Below, in pieces: positions 7,399 to 14,952 of a stretch of DNA of 21,862 bases (its first letter is position 1; each line of letters begins with the position of its first letter). This DNA comes from an uncultured Prevotella sp. Its GTDB lineage: Bacteria; Bacteroidota; Bacteroidia; Bacteroidales; Bacteroidaceae. A program made the position numbers and the translations under genes. Location: the NCBI GenBank assembly GCA_934254985.1, contig CAKQMS010000043.1, forward strand, positions 1-21,862, in the 5' to 3' direction. The notes beneath the pieces are model-generated. The model saw only the letters and a program-made list of their open reading frames with translations, did no database searches and was not told the origin of the DNA.

Positions 7399-10300
7399 TT
7401 GAAAGCTAAGAAATCATATATACTTATTGCTGTAGTAGCCCTGGTGGCGCTATTGGCAAGCTGTTCGACCGAGAAGAACACTTCGCGGTCGAGATGGTGG
7501 CATTCCTTTAATGCAAGGTATAATACATATTATAATGGTTCGGTGGCATATATCGATGCTTCGCTCGAAAAAGAAAACGGCAACAAGGACAACTTTACCG
7601 AGATGATTCCGATGTATACCGTGGGCAACAAGAAGAGTCGCGAACTGGGCAAAGCCAACTACGATAAGGCTATAGAGAAATGCGAAAAGGCAATAAAACT
7701 ACATAGTATCACCAAGCGCCCTGAATGGACCAAGAGCCGACGAAAAACCGAACGCGATATAGAATGGTTGAGCCGTAAGGAGTATAACCCATTCTTGTGG
7801 AAGGCGTGGATGCTCATGGGACGTTCGCAGTTCTATCAAGGAGCCTTCGACGAGGCAGCTTCCACATTCTCGTATATGTGTCGCCTATATGCCACTCAGC
7901 CTGCCATCTATGGCAGAGCAAGAGCATGGCTCGCAAAGAGCTATATAGAGCAAGATTGGCTCTACGATGCCGAAGACGTGATTCGCAATATGCAACGCGA
8001 CTCCATACATTGGCGTGCGCAGAAAGAGTGGGATTTCACCTATGCCGACTATTATATTCATACTGGCGACTATGATAAGGCAATACCATACCTAAAGAAA
8101 TCCATAGACCACGAGATGAGAAAGAAGCAGAAGGCACGCCTCTGTTTCCTGCTCGGACAGATATATGCTGCCACAGGCAAGAATGCTGAGGCATATAAGG
8201 CTTTCAAGAGCGTGGTAAGGAAGAATCCGCCTTACGAGCTGGAGTTTAATGCCCGTATTGCCATGACCGAGGTGATGGGAGCTTCGCAAGCCAAAAAGAT
8301 GGTGGGCAAGCTAAAGCGCATGGCGGCATCTGACAAGAATAAGGATTATCTCGACCAGGTGTATTATGCCATCGGCAATATCTATCTTGCTCAGAAAGAC
8401 ACCATGAAAGCCATCAGCAACTACGAGAAGGGCAACAAGAAAGCCACTCGTAGCGGTATTGAGAAAGGTGTGCTGCTACTGAAGCTTGGCGATTTGTATT
8501 GGCAACAAGAGAAATTCTCGGATGCTCAGCGCTGCTATGGCGAGGCTATTGGCTTGCTCGATAAAGACCGCAAAGACTATGAGCAGCTGTCGGCACGCTC
8601 AAAGGTGCTTGACGAGCTGGTGCCTTATACCGACGCCATACATCTGCAAGACTCGTTGCAGGCTTTGGCAAAGATGAGCGAGAAAGACAGAAATGCTGCC
8701 ATCGATAGGGTGATAGCAGAACTGAAACGACAGGAGAAAGAGCAAAAACGACTGGAAGACGAAAAGAACGCTCAGCAGACCATGCAACGCAATGGCGCTA
8801 CGGGCAACAGAAATAATACCAATAGAAACAATACTGCGCAAACTCAGCAAAACAACCGTCAGAATGCTGTGTGGTATTTCTATAATGCTATGGCTGTGCA
8901 GCAGGGTAAGCAGGCTTTCGAAAAACTTTGGGGAAAGCGCGAGAATACCGACAACTGGCAGCGTGTGAACAAAACTGTGGTTGGCAACCTTAATGGCGAT
9001 GCCGAAATGGAGCTTACCGAAGAGCAGAAAGACTCTATAGCAAAGGCTGAGCTGGCTCAAGACTCTTTGGAGCAGCTCAAGGATAGTGCGCAAAACGACC
9101 CACATAAGCGTGAGTATTATCTTGCGCAGATACCATTTACCGAAGACCAGGTGGCAACGAGCAATCTCACCATTATGGACGGATTGTATAATTCGGGCGT
9201 GATATTCAAAGACAAGCTCGATAATCTCGACTTGTCGAAGAAACAGTTCACACGCCTCGAAACTCAATATCCCGACTTTGAGCAAAAGGCTGACATGTAT
9301 TATCATCTATTCTTGCTCTATTCGCGCTTAGGACAGCACGATGTGGCTGCAGGATATGTGGAGAAACTAAAGGCGGAATATCCTGAGAACCAATGGACGA
9401 TATTGCTCACCGACCCTTATTTCAAAGAGAATGCGCAGTTTGGTGTGCATATCGAAGACTCGCTATATGCTGCCACCTACGAGGCTTTCAAGGCTGATAG
9501 ACTCTCGGAGGCTAAGGCTAATGCACAGATTTCTGCCACCCGATTCCCATTAGGCGAGAATAGAGATAAATTCTTGTTCATAGGTGGATTGGCAAAGCTC
9601 AACGATGGCGACAGCAAGGGATGTGTGGACGATATGAAGGCTGTGGTAGAGAAATTCCCACAAAGCAAGTTGGCTGAAATGGCGGGCATGATAGTGAACG
9701 GAGTGAATGCAGGCAAACCTCTGCATGGCGCACGCTTCGACCTTGGCGATGTGTGGACTCGACGTACGGCGGTGCTTGCTGATAGCGACTCGATAAATGC
9801 CAAGACTTTCGATGCTGAGCGCAATACGGAGTTTGTGTTTATGCTTGCTTATGTGCCTGATTCTGTCGACGAGAATAAACTGCTATACCAGATGGCGAAG
9901 GTAAACTTCACCCATTATGTGGTGCGCAACTTCGACCTCGCTATCGAGGATGCAAATGGTTTGCGCCGTATGGTGGTTAGAGGATTCAGAAACTATGACG
10001 AGGCTTTGCAGTATGCACGCGGATTGTCGGAGCAAGCTGGTTTGCAACAGTTGTTGTCGGGATGCAAGGCGATAGTGATAAGCGATAAGAATCTACCTCT
10101 GCTCGGCACAAACTTCAGCTATGCCGACTATCAGGACTTCTATGATAAGAATTTTGCTCCGCTTAAGATAAGTTCTCAACCTCTGCTTACCGAGCCTATA
10201 CATGTGGCTCCAAAGGAGGATGCCGAGCGTGAAACTTCGGCACCTGCAGAAGCTAAGGCTGGCAATGAAACCAATAGCAATACCGATGGCGAATTGCTGT

Positions 10301-10671
10301 TGCCTGTGGAGGAAGAGGTGAAGAAGAAGGCTGAGGCTAATGAGGAAATTATTCCTCTTGAGCCTGAGAAGAAGGTGGAGAATAATAATAATGTAGACGA
10401 TACTGTTATTCCTCTTGAGCCTGAGAAGAAGGTGGAGAATAATAATGTAGATGATACTATTATTCCGCTTGAGCCTGAGAAGAAGCAGAATGCTGGCAAC
10501 AACGAGAATAATGACGACGAGATTATAATTATCGACGACGATAGCAACAAGGCTACAGACGACGAAATATATTTCGAAGATACTCCACAATCTCAGCAAA
10601 ACAAAAAGGAAACCAAGAAGCAAGAGAAATACGAACTCGAAGATGAGTATTTCGACTTGGACGGGTTCTAA
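7399..10671 (+). CDS. porW: TPR lipoprotein PorW/SprE (type IX secretion-associated)
   Basis: A large TPR lipoprotein of the PorW/SprE family, required for type IX secretion and gliding in other Bacteroidetes. It has 1090 residues, longer than the roughly 600-870 of the described homologues as recalled. The start is TTG at 7399, nine bases after the permease stop; it is chosen because it opens a proper lipoprotein signal (MKAKKS, hydrophobic core, LLASC with C22) and no upstream or nearby ATG does. The family start SRWWHSFNARYNTYYNG follows at about 31-47. TPR-like helices fill about 60-430, then an N/Q-rich linker (about 455-490), a second helical region, and an acidic tail from about 940. 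The tail has near-repeats of IIPLEPEKKVENNN (from residue 984). The lipoprotein faces the periplasm. Confidence 0.88.
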   Translation: MKAKKSYILIAVVALVALLASCSTEKNTSRSRWWHSFNARYNTYYNGSVAYIDASLEKENGNKDNFTEMIPMYTVGNKKSRELGKANYDKAIEKCEKAIKLHSITKRPEWTKSRRKTERDIEWLSRKEYNPFLWKAWMLMGRSQFYQGAFDEAASTFSYMCRLYATQPAIYGRARAWLAKSYIEQDWLYDAEDVIRNMQRDSIHWRAQKEWDFTYADYYIHTGDYDKAIPYLKKSIDHEMRKKQKARLCFLLGQIYAATGKNAEAYKAFKSVVRKNPPYELEFNARIAMTEVMGASQAKKMVGKLKRMAASDKNKDYLDQVYYAIGNIYLAQKDTMKAISNYEKGNKKATRSGIEKGVLLLKLGDLYWQQEKFSDAQRCYGEAIGLLDKDRKDYEQLSARSKVLDELVPYTDAIHLQDSLQALAKMSEKDRNAAIDRVIAELKRQEKEQKRLEDEKNAQQTMQRNGATGNRNNTNRNNTAQTQQNNRQNAVWYFYNAMAVQQGKQAFEKLWGKRENTDNWQRVNKTVVGNLNGDAEMELTEEQKDSIAKAELAQDSLEQLKDSAQNDPHKREYYLAQIPFTEDQVATSNLTIMDGLYNSGVIFKDKLDNLDLSKKQFTRLETQYPDFEQKADMYYHLFLLYSRLGQHDVAAGYVEKLKAEYPENQWTILLTDPYFKENAQFGVHIEDSLYAATYEAFKADRLSEAKANAQISATRFPLGENRDKFLFIGGLAKLNDGDSKGCVDDMKAVVEKFPQSKLAEMAGMIVNGVNAGKPLHGARFDLGDVWTRRTAVLADSDSINAKTFDAERNTEFVFMLAYVPDSVDENKLLYQMAKVNFTHYVVRNFDLAIEDANGLRRMVVRGFRNYDEALQYARGLSEQAGLQQLLSGCKAIVISDKNLPLLGTNFSYADYQDFYDKNFAPLKISSQPLLTEPIHVAPKEDAERETSAPAEAKAGNETNSNTDGELLLPVEEEVKKKAEANEEIIPLEPEKKVENNNNVDDTVIPLEPEKKVENNNVDDTIIPLEPEKKQNAGNNENNDDEIIIIDDDSNKATDDEIYFEDTPQSQQNKKETKKQEKYELEDEYFDLDGF
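10348..10490 (+). repeat. In-frame tail repeats within porW
   Basis: Three tandem units of 18-21 codons encode IIPLEPEKKVENNNNVDDT, VIPLEPEKKVENNNVDDT and a diverged IIPLEPEKKQNAGNN. The first two differ by one AAT codon. At DNA level the AAT runs and the repeated CCTCTTGAGCCTGAGAAG blocks make the segment prone to slippage. The encoded stretch is acidic and probably disordered. Confidence 0.85.
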
Positions 10672-10739
10672 GTGAAGAGTGAAGAGGGAAGAGTGAAGAA
10701 TTTGAGTGAAGAACGAAGAGTGAAGAATTAATGTGAAGA
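10669..10739 (+). repeat. GTGAAGA heptamer array (copy 2) between porW and porX
   Basis: Begins with the porW stop TAA (10669-10671) and continues with GTGAAGA, GTGAAGA, GGGAAGA, GTGAAGA. After a 6-base spacer (10700-10705) come GTGAAGA, ACGAAGA, GTGAAGA, then a second 6-base spacer (10727-10732) and a last GTGAAGA (10733-10739). The first 33 bases are identical to 1688-1720. There is no promoter motif; the last unit runs into AAAGGA, a possible ribosome-binding site for porX. Confidence 0.9.
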
Positions 10740-10748
10740 AAGGATATT

Positions 10749-12302
10749 ATGCAAAATGGACTTATACTTTGGGTTGACGACGAGATAGAACATCTCAAGG
10801 CCCATATAATATTTCTTCAGAAGAAAGGCTACGAAGTGGTTACTGTGACAAATGGCGCTGATGCCATTGAGCAATGCCGACAGCGCAGCTTCGACATCAT
10901 CATGCTCGACGAGATGATGCCTGGACTTACTGGTCTTGAAACTCTGCAGAAGATAAAGATAATATCGCCTGAGACTCCTGTGGTGATGGTGACAAAGAGC
11001 GAGGAGGAGGATATCATGGACCAGGCTATTGGCTCTAAGATTGCCGACTATCTGATAAAACCCGTAAACCCAAGTCAGATATTGCTTACGCTAAAGAAGA
11101 ATATTCATCGCAAGGAGATTGTTACCGAGGTTACGCAGTCGGGATATCAGCAAAACTATATGGATATAGCGCAGCAGATAGAACAATGCCAAACTGCCGA
11201 CGACTGGATAGAGGTGTATAAGCGACTTGTGCATTGGGAGCTGGAGCTTAGTTCTGCCGATAGCGGTATGACCGAGATGCTGAATATGCAGAAGGAGGAA
11301 GCAAATATCGGTTTTGCAAAGTATATCAAGAACAACTATCTCGACTGGGTGGCTCAGCAACCAAAGGAGCATCCTATGCTCAGTACCGAGATATTCAAGA
11401 AGAAGGTGTTTCCAACTATCGATGGTGGCGAAAAGGTGTTCTTGATAGTTATCGACAACTTCCGCTACGACCAATGGCGTATGCTCGCTCCCGAGATTGG
11501 CGACATGTTTGATATTGACGAGCAACTATATTACACCATTCTTCCTACTGCCACTCAGTATGCTCGCAACGCTATATTTAGCGGTTTGATGCCTAACAAG
11601 ATTGCGGAGATGTTTCCCGACTTGTGGGTGGACGAAGACGAGGAAGAAGGCAAGAACCTCAACGAGGGTCCGCTGATAAAAACTCAGATAGAGCGCTATC
11701 GTCGCCACGATAGTTTCTCGTATCATAAAATCAACGACTCTGTGGCAGGCGACAAATTCCTGCAGCAGATGAATTCGCTATCGGGAAATGACTTGAATGT
11801 AGTAGTAGTAAACTTCATAGATATGCTCTCGCATGCTCGCACGGAGTCGAAGATGGTGCGCGAACTTGCCAACAACGAGTCGGCATATCGTAGCATCACC
11901 GTGAGCTGGTTCCGACATAGTATCATGGCTGACATCTTGCGCCGCCTTTCGCAGACCGACTATAAGGTGATCGTTACTACCGACCATGGCAGCATCCGAA
12001 CATCGAAGCCTGTGAAGATTGTTGGCGACCGCAACACCAATACCAACCTCAGATATAAGTTGGGCAAGAACTTGAATTATAATGCCAAGGATTTGTTTGT
12101 TATCAAAGATCCTTTGAAGGCACAACTGCCAGCACCAAACATCAGTACCTCGTATGTGTTTGCCACAGGCGACTCGTTCTTTGCATATCCTAACAACTAC
12201 AACTACTATGTGTCTTACTATAAAGATACATTCCAGCATGGTGGCGTCTCGATGGAGGAGATGCTCGTGCCGTTGGTAACTCTTACTCCAAAGAAAAGAT
12301 AA
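10749..12302 (+). CDS. porX: PorX: response regulator with PglZ phosphatase-like domain
   Basis: A two-domain regulator that controls type IX secretion genes in Porphyromonas together with the sensor PorY. Residues 1-120 form a receiver domain with acidic pocket D10/D11, phospho-acceptor D54 in IIMLDEMMPG, T82 and K104 (YLIKP). A helical linker follows. The C-terminal part (from about 225) is a PglZ/alkaline-phosphatase-like domain: VIDNFRYDQWRML (D236, N237), ILPTATQYARNAIFSG (T267/T269 near the nucleophile), a DMLSHARTES segment, and TTDHG. The length of 517 matches known PorX. It sits 77 bases after porW and 51 bases before tsaE. No sensor kinase is present in the window. PorX homologues also occur in relatives lacking type IX secretion, so the role here is probable, not certain. 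Confidence 0.92.
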   Translation: MQNGLILWVDDEIEHLKAHIIFLQKKGYEVVTVTNGADAIEQCRQRSFDIIMLDEMMPGLTGLETLQKIKIISPETPVVMVTKSEEEDIMDQAIGSKIADYLIKPVNPSQILLTLKKNIHRKEIVTEVTQSGYQQNYMDIAQQIEQCQTADDWIEVYKRLVHWELELSSADSGMTEMLNMQKEEANIGFAKYIKNNYLDWVAQQPKEHPMLSTEIFKKKVFPTIDGGEKVFLIVIDNFRYDQWRMLAPEIGDMFDIDEQLYYTILPTATQYARNAIFSGLMPNKIAEMFPDLWVDEDEEEGKNLNEGPLIKTQIERYRRHDSFSYHKINDSVAGDKFLQQMNSLSGNDLNVVVVNFIDMLSHARTESKMVRELANNESAYRSITVSWFRHSIMADILRRLSQTDYKVIVTTDHGSIRTSKPVKIVGDRNTNTNLRYKLGKNLNYNAKDLFVIKDPLKAQLPAPNISTSYVFATGDSFFAYPNNYNYYVSYYKDTFQHGGVSMEEMLVPLVTLTPKKR

Positions 12303-12314
12303 AACAACAAAAGG

Positions 12315-12333
12315 TGGCTAACAACGATAGCCA
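12315..12333 (+). other. Small hairpin in the porX-tsaE gap
   Basis: TGGCTA (12315-12320) and TAGCCA (12328-12333) are inverted copies around a 7-base loop. No T-run follows on the plus strand, so it is not a terminator for porX. It may be an mRNA stability or processing hairpin, or chance. Confidence 0.35.
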
Positions 12334-12353
12334 TCATAAAATAAGAAATAGCA

Positions 12354-12773
12354 ATGGAAATAAAAATTGAATCATTGGATGGCATCCGTGCCGCAGCTAA
12401 AGAATTTGTTGCCAACATCGGCGATGCCACAGTCTTTGCCTTCTATGGCTCTATGGGCGCAGGCAAGACAACATTCATCAAAGCTGTTTGTGAGGAACTT
12501 GGCGTAGAAGATGTTATCACGTCGCCAACCTTCGCCATCGTTAATGAATATCGTTCGGCGACTACCGACGAACTAATATATCACTTCGACTTCTATCGCA
12601 TAAAGAAGCTCGACGAGGTATACGATATGGGCTACGAAGACTATTTCTATAGTGGTGCCCTATGCTTCATCGAGTGGCCAGAGCTGATAGAAGAACTTCT
12701 GCCTACTGATGCCGTAAAGGTGAATATCACGGTTGGCGAAGATGGTGGCCGCAAGGTGGTAGTGAATGAGTAA
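12354..12773 (+). CDS. tsaE: tRNA threonylcarbamoyladenosine biosynthesis ATPase TsaE
   Basis: The ATPase that works with TsaB, TsaC and TsaD to make t6A37 in ANN-decoding tRNAs. It has 139 residues, the normal size. The Walker A motif GSMGAGKT lies at 32-39. [10 protein letters not shown] follows at about 60-69, then the family HFDFYR and [15 protein letters not shown] segments. The last gene of the long co-directional run, it is followed after 15 bases by a strong terminator. Confidence 0.95.
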   Translation: MEIKIESLDGIRAAAKEFVANIGDATVFAFYGSMGAGKTTFIKAVCEELGVEDVITSPTFAIVNEYRSATTDELIYHFDFYRIKKLDEVYDMGYEDYFYSGALCFIEWPELIEELLPTDAVKVNITVGEDGGRKVVVNE

Positions 12774-12788
12774 TATATATAAATAATG

Positions 12789-12823
12789 TGCGCTATAGGC
12801 TGATGTCTGTAGCGCATTTTTTT
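12789..12823 (+). terminator. Intrinsic terminator after tsaE
   Basis: TGCGCTATAGGC (12789-12800) pairs with the segment 12805-12816 (ending TAGCGCA) over a 4-base loop, with two G-T wobbles, followed by seven T's. It probably ends the aroA-to-tsaE transcript. Confidence 0.9.
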
Positions 12824-12827
12824 GTTG

Positions 12828-12867
12828 CATGCTATTGTTTTCTGTAGCTATGCAAAAAAATAGCATG
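12828..12867. promoter_or_regulatory. Inverted repeats upstream of the DUF4252/ECF operon
   Basis: CATGCTATT (12828-12836) and AATAGCATG (12859-12867) are perfect 9-base inverted copies. TTGCAT (12825-12830) and ATGCAA (12850-12855) form a second overlapping pair, and TAGCAT recurs at 12875-12880. They lie about 100 bases before the first gene of the ECF cassette. No exact TAnnTTTG element was found between here and 12961, so these may be operator or ECF-type promoter sequences. Confidence 0.4.
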
Positions 12868-12960
12868 ATTGATGTAGCATATTTGTTGTTTCCTACGTCT
12901 GTATAATTAGAAGCACATAAAGATGGTGTACAGAAATAGTTAAACCAAACACAGAAAGAT

Positions 12961-13437
12961 ATGAAAAAGGTATTGTTTACTTTGCTTTTGGCTATGGCAA
13001 CATTTGCAGCCAATGCCACAACTCCCGACGAAATCTTCGCCATGTTTAAGCACATGCCTAATGCTTCGTATACCCACCTGCCGAAGCTCTTGATAAAAGC
13101 AGGACTGGCGTGTGGCAAGGGTGATGTGGACGATGATGCAAAGGATATTGCTAAGAAAGTTAGCTCTATCTCCGTGCTCGAACTCGAAGATTGCAGCAAG
13201 AAGGTGAAAGACGATTTTGCAGAGGCTGTTTCTAAGCTCAATACCAGCAAATATGAAACCCTCGTGAAATCTAACGACGATGATGAGAAGGTGAATATCT
13301 TGCTCAAAACATCGAAAGATACAATAAAAGAGATGCTCATTGTGGATATCGATGGCGATGAAGCCACATTGGTGCAGATAAAAGGAAAAATTAAACGCTC
13401 GGATATTGACAAGATGGTGAAGTTCTCAACAAAATAG
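12961..13437 (+). CDS. DUF4252-family secreted protein (paralogue 1)
   Basis: A 158-residue exported protein with a signal peptide (MKKVLFTLLLAMATFAANA, probable cleavage after residue 19). The mature part has the DUF4252 pattern: a helical segment, one Cys near the middle (LELEDCS), KYETLVK, then a strand-rich end with DDDEKVNILLK and ATLVQIKGKI. Function is unknown; the family is common next to ECF sigma genes in Bacteroides and Prevotella. It is clearly related to the gene at 14500. A 33-base gap leads to the sigma gene, suggesting one operon. Confidence 0.85.
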   Translation: MKKVLFTLLLAMATFAANATTPDEIFAMFKHMPNASYTHLPKLLIKAGLACGKGDVDDDAKDIAKKVSSISVLELEDCSKKVKDDFAEAVSKLNTSKYETLVKSNDDDEKVNILLKTSKDTIKEMLIVDIDGDEATLVQIKGKIKRSDIDKMVKFSTK

Positions 13438-13470
13438 AATAGCGAGACTGATGCCTATATACATTATTAT

Positions 13471-13980
13471 ATGGACGTAAAGGAATTCAAACAACGTTTC
13501 ATTCCATGTTCGCAAAGCATGTATTGGACAGCCTACCGGCTATCAGGCTCTGACTCTGAAGCGCAAGACATAGTGCAGGAAACATTCCTACGGCTATGGA
13601 CACATCGCGAAAAGCTAAGCGAGGTTATAAATGCTGAAGCTTACTGCGTAAGGATGGTGCGCAATGTGTTTGTTGACATGCATAGAGTGAAGAAACTGAA
13701 GATTGCTGCCATAGATGGCGAAGTGGTGCGTGTGGCTGATGCTGATGATGTGGGGCAGGGAATGGAGCAACGCCAAATGGCTGATGTTGCTAAGCAGATG
13801 ATAGGCAAGCTGCCAGAGCAACAACGCAAAATCATCATGATGAAAGATGTGGAAGACTACAGCTATGATGAGATTGCCGAGGCTACAGGAATGAATGGTA
13901 GCACCATTCGTACCACCCTAAGCCGTGCACGAAAGGCGGTAAGAAAGATGTTTAATAGTGTTGGACTAACAAAACAATGA
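13471..13980 (+). CDS. ECF-type RNA polymerase sigma factor
   Basis: A 169-residue sigma-70 family factor of the extracytoplasmic-function group. Region 2 lies at about 10-75, with DIVQETFLRLW at 33-43 (region 2.2). Region 4 lies at about 113-160: LPEQQRKIIMMKD, a helix-turn-helix (SYDEIAEATGMNGSTIRTTLSRARKAVRK). Region 3 is absent, as expected for ECF. The TGA stop overlaps the next ATG by four bases, the usual arrangement with an anti-sigma partner. The regulon is unknown; the flanking DUF4252 genes are the best candidates. Confidence 0.93.
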   Translation: MDVKEFKQRFIPCSQSMYWTAYRLSGSDSEAQDIVQETFLRLWTHREKLSEVINAEAYCVRMVRNVFVDMHRVKKLKIAAIDGEVVRVADADDVGQGMEQRQMADVAKQMIGKLPEQQRKIIMMKDVEDYSYDEIAEATGMNGSTIRTTLSRARKAVRKMFNSVGLTKQ

Positions 13981-14489
13981 TGATGGAAGAAAAAGATATT
14001 AGAATATTGCTCAATAAATATTATGCTGGCGAAACTGACGAGGTTGAAGAAAATCGTCTTGTAAGCTATTTCGCTACTGCTGATGTTCCTCAGGATTTGG
14101 CTGAAGATAAGCGTATGTTCTTTGCGCTATATAATCTTGGAGAAGCCAAGGGCGCTGCGAATATCGAAGCCAAGATGGAACGCCAAGTGGAAATATGGAA
14201 TATGATAGAGAGCAAGACAGCTAAACGCACTCAGCGCAATTCCGTAAAATGGCTTGTGGGAGTGGCTGCCTCGCTGTTGCTTCTCGTCTCCGTAGGCGTA
14301 ATGTCGTTGGTAAACAAGGCTGACTCTTATACTGCGCAGCAACAGCTATTCCACGATGAGCAGTTGCAAGATGAGCATAGACAATATTCTGAGCAAGAAA
14401 TACAGCAAGCAAGGTATCTCACTCAGATGGCATTGGCAAAATTCTCGAAGAGTATGGACAAGGGACTTGATGTCTTGAATAAAAATTAG
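13977..14489 (+). CDS. Probable membrane anti-sigma factor
   Basis: A single-pass membrane protein of 170 residues. The N-terminal 90 residues are soluble and helical, with an opening LLNKYYAGETDEVEENRLVSYF that resembles the start of Bacteroidetes anti-sigma domains. One transmembrane helix lies at about 91-112, and the C-terminal 58 residues are Q/E-rich and periplasmic. There is no FecR or zinc-finger motif. Three ATG codons in a row (13977, 13980, 13983) leave the exact start open; 13977 overlaps the sigma stop. Its anti-sigma role is inferred from topology and gene order. Confidence 0.75.
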   Translation: MMMEEKDIRILLNKYYAGETDEVEENRLVSYFATADVPQDLAEDKRMFFALYNLGEAKGAANIEAKMERQVEIWNMIESKTAKRTQRNSVKWLVGVAASLLLLVSVGVMSLVNKADSYTAQQQLFHDEQLQDEHRQYSEQEIQQARYLTQMALAKFSKSMDKGLDVLNKN

Positions 14490-14499
14490 TATAATAGAT

Positions 14500-14952
14500 A
14501 TGAAAAAGGTAGTTGTTACATTATTAATGGTTGTTGTAGCCCAGCTGGCTATGGCACAGGATATCGTCTTCAAGAAATATGAGGATGCAAAGGGAGTGCA
14601 AACAGTCTACTTGTCGAAGACTCTGCTCTCGTTGGCTGCAGGCTCGTTAGACGATGTAGAAGATATGGACTTGCGCTCTATAGCCGGAAAACTCGATAAT
14701 CTCCGCATCCTTGATTGCGAGAAAGCAGGTATGGCGGCAAAGATAAAAGTCGATGCTTTGGCAGCCTTCAAGAACGGACGATATGAAGAGATGATGAGAG
14801 TAAACGATGGCGACGAGAAGACTTTCATCTACTTCCGCAAGAATGGTAAGAAAAACGAGTTTGCCCTGCTTAATATTGAAAAGGATGAAGTGCAGCTGAT
14901 AAACATCATCGGCACCATGACCCTGGAAGATATAAAGAGGTGTATGAAATAG
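14500..14952 (+). CDS. DUF4252-family secreted protein (paralogue 2)
   Basis: A 150-residue exported protein with signal peptide MKKVVVTLLMVVVAQLAMA (cleavage probably after 19). It shares the DUF4252 layout with the gene at 12961: a LRILDCEK Cys segment, a RYEEMMRVNDGDEKTF block matching KYETLVKSNDDDEKVN, and a closing DEVQLINIIGTMTLEDIKR like DEATLVQIKGKI. It follows the anti-sigma gene by 10 bases. Its TAG stop is followed at once by the octamer array at 14953. Confidence 0.85.
   Translation: MKKVVVTLLMVVVAQLAMAQDIVFKKYEDAKGVQTVYLSKTLLSLAAGSLDDVEDMDLRSIAGKLDNLRILDCEKAGMAAKIKVDALAAFKNGRYEEMMRVNDGDEKTFIYFRKNGKKNEFALLNIEKDEVQLINIIGTMTLEDIKRCMK

Noticed and set aside
8599..9306. Minus-strand 235-residue frame inside porW
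   Set aside because: It lies wholly inside a well-supported gene and has only a leucine-rich composition expected of antisense codons.
12882..12910. Housekeeping promoter (TTTG, then TATAATTA) for the DUF4252 gene at 12961
   Set aside because: The second element departs from TAnnTTTG at several positions and the spacing is about 16 bases, too short to call.
12660..13412. Minus-strand 250-residue frame across tsaE end and the DUF4252 gene
   Set aside because: It crosses a strong terminator and is antisense to two supported genes.
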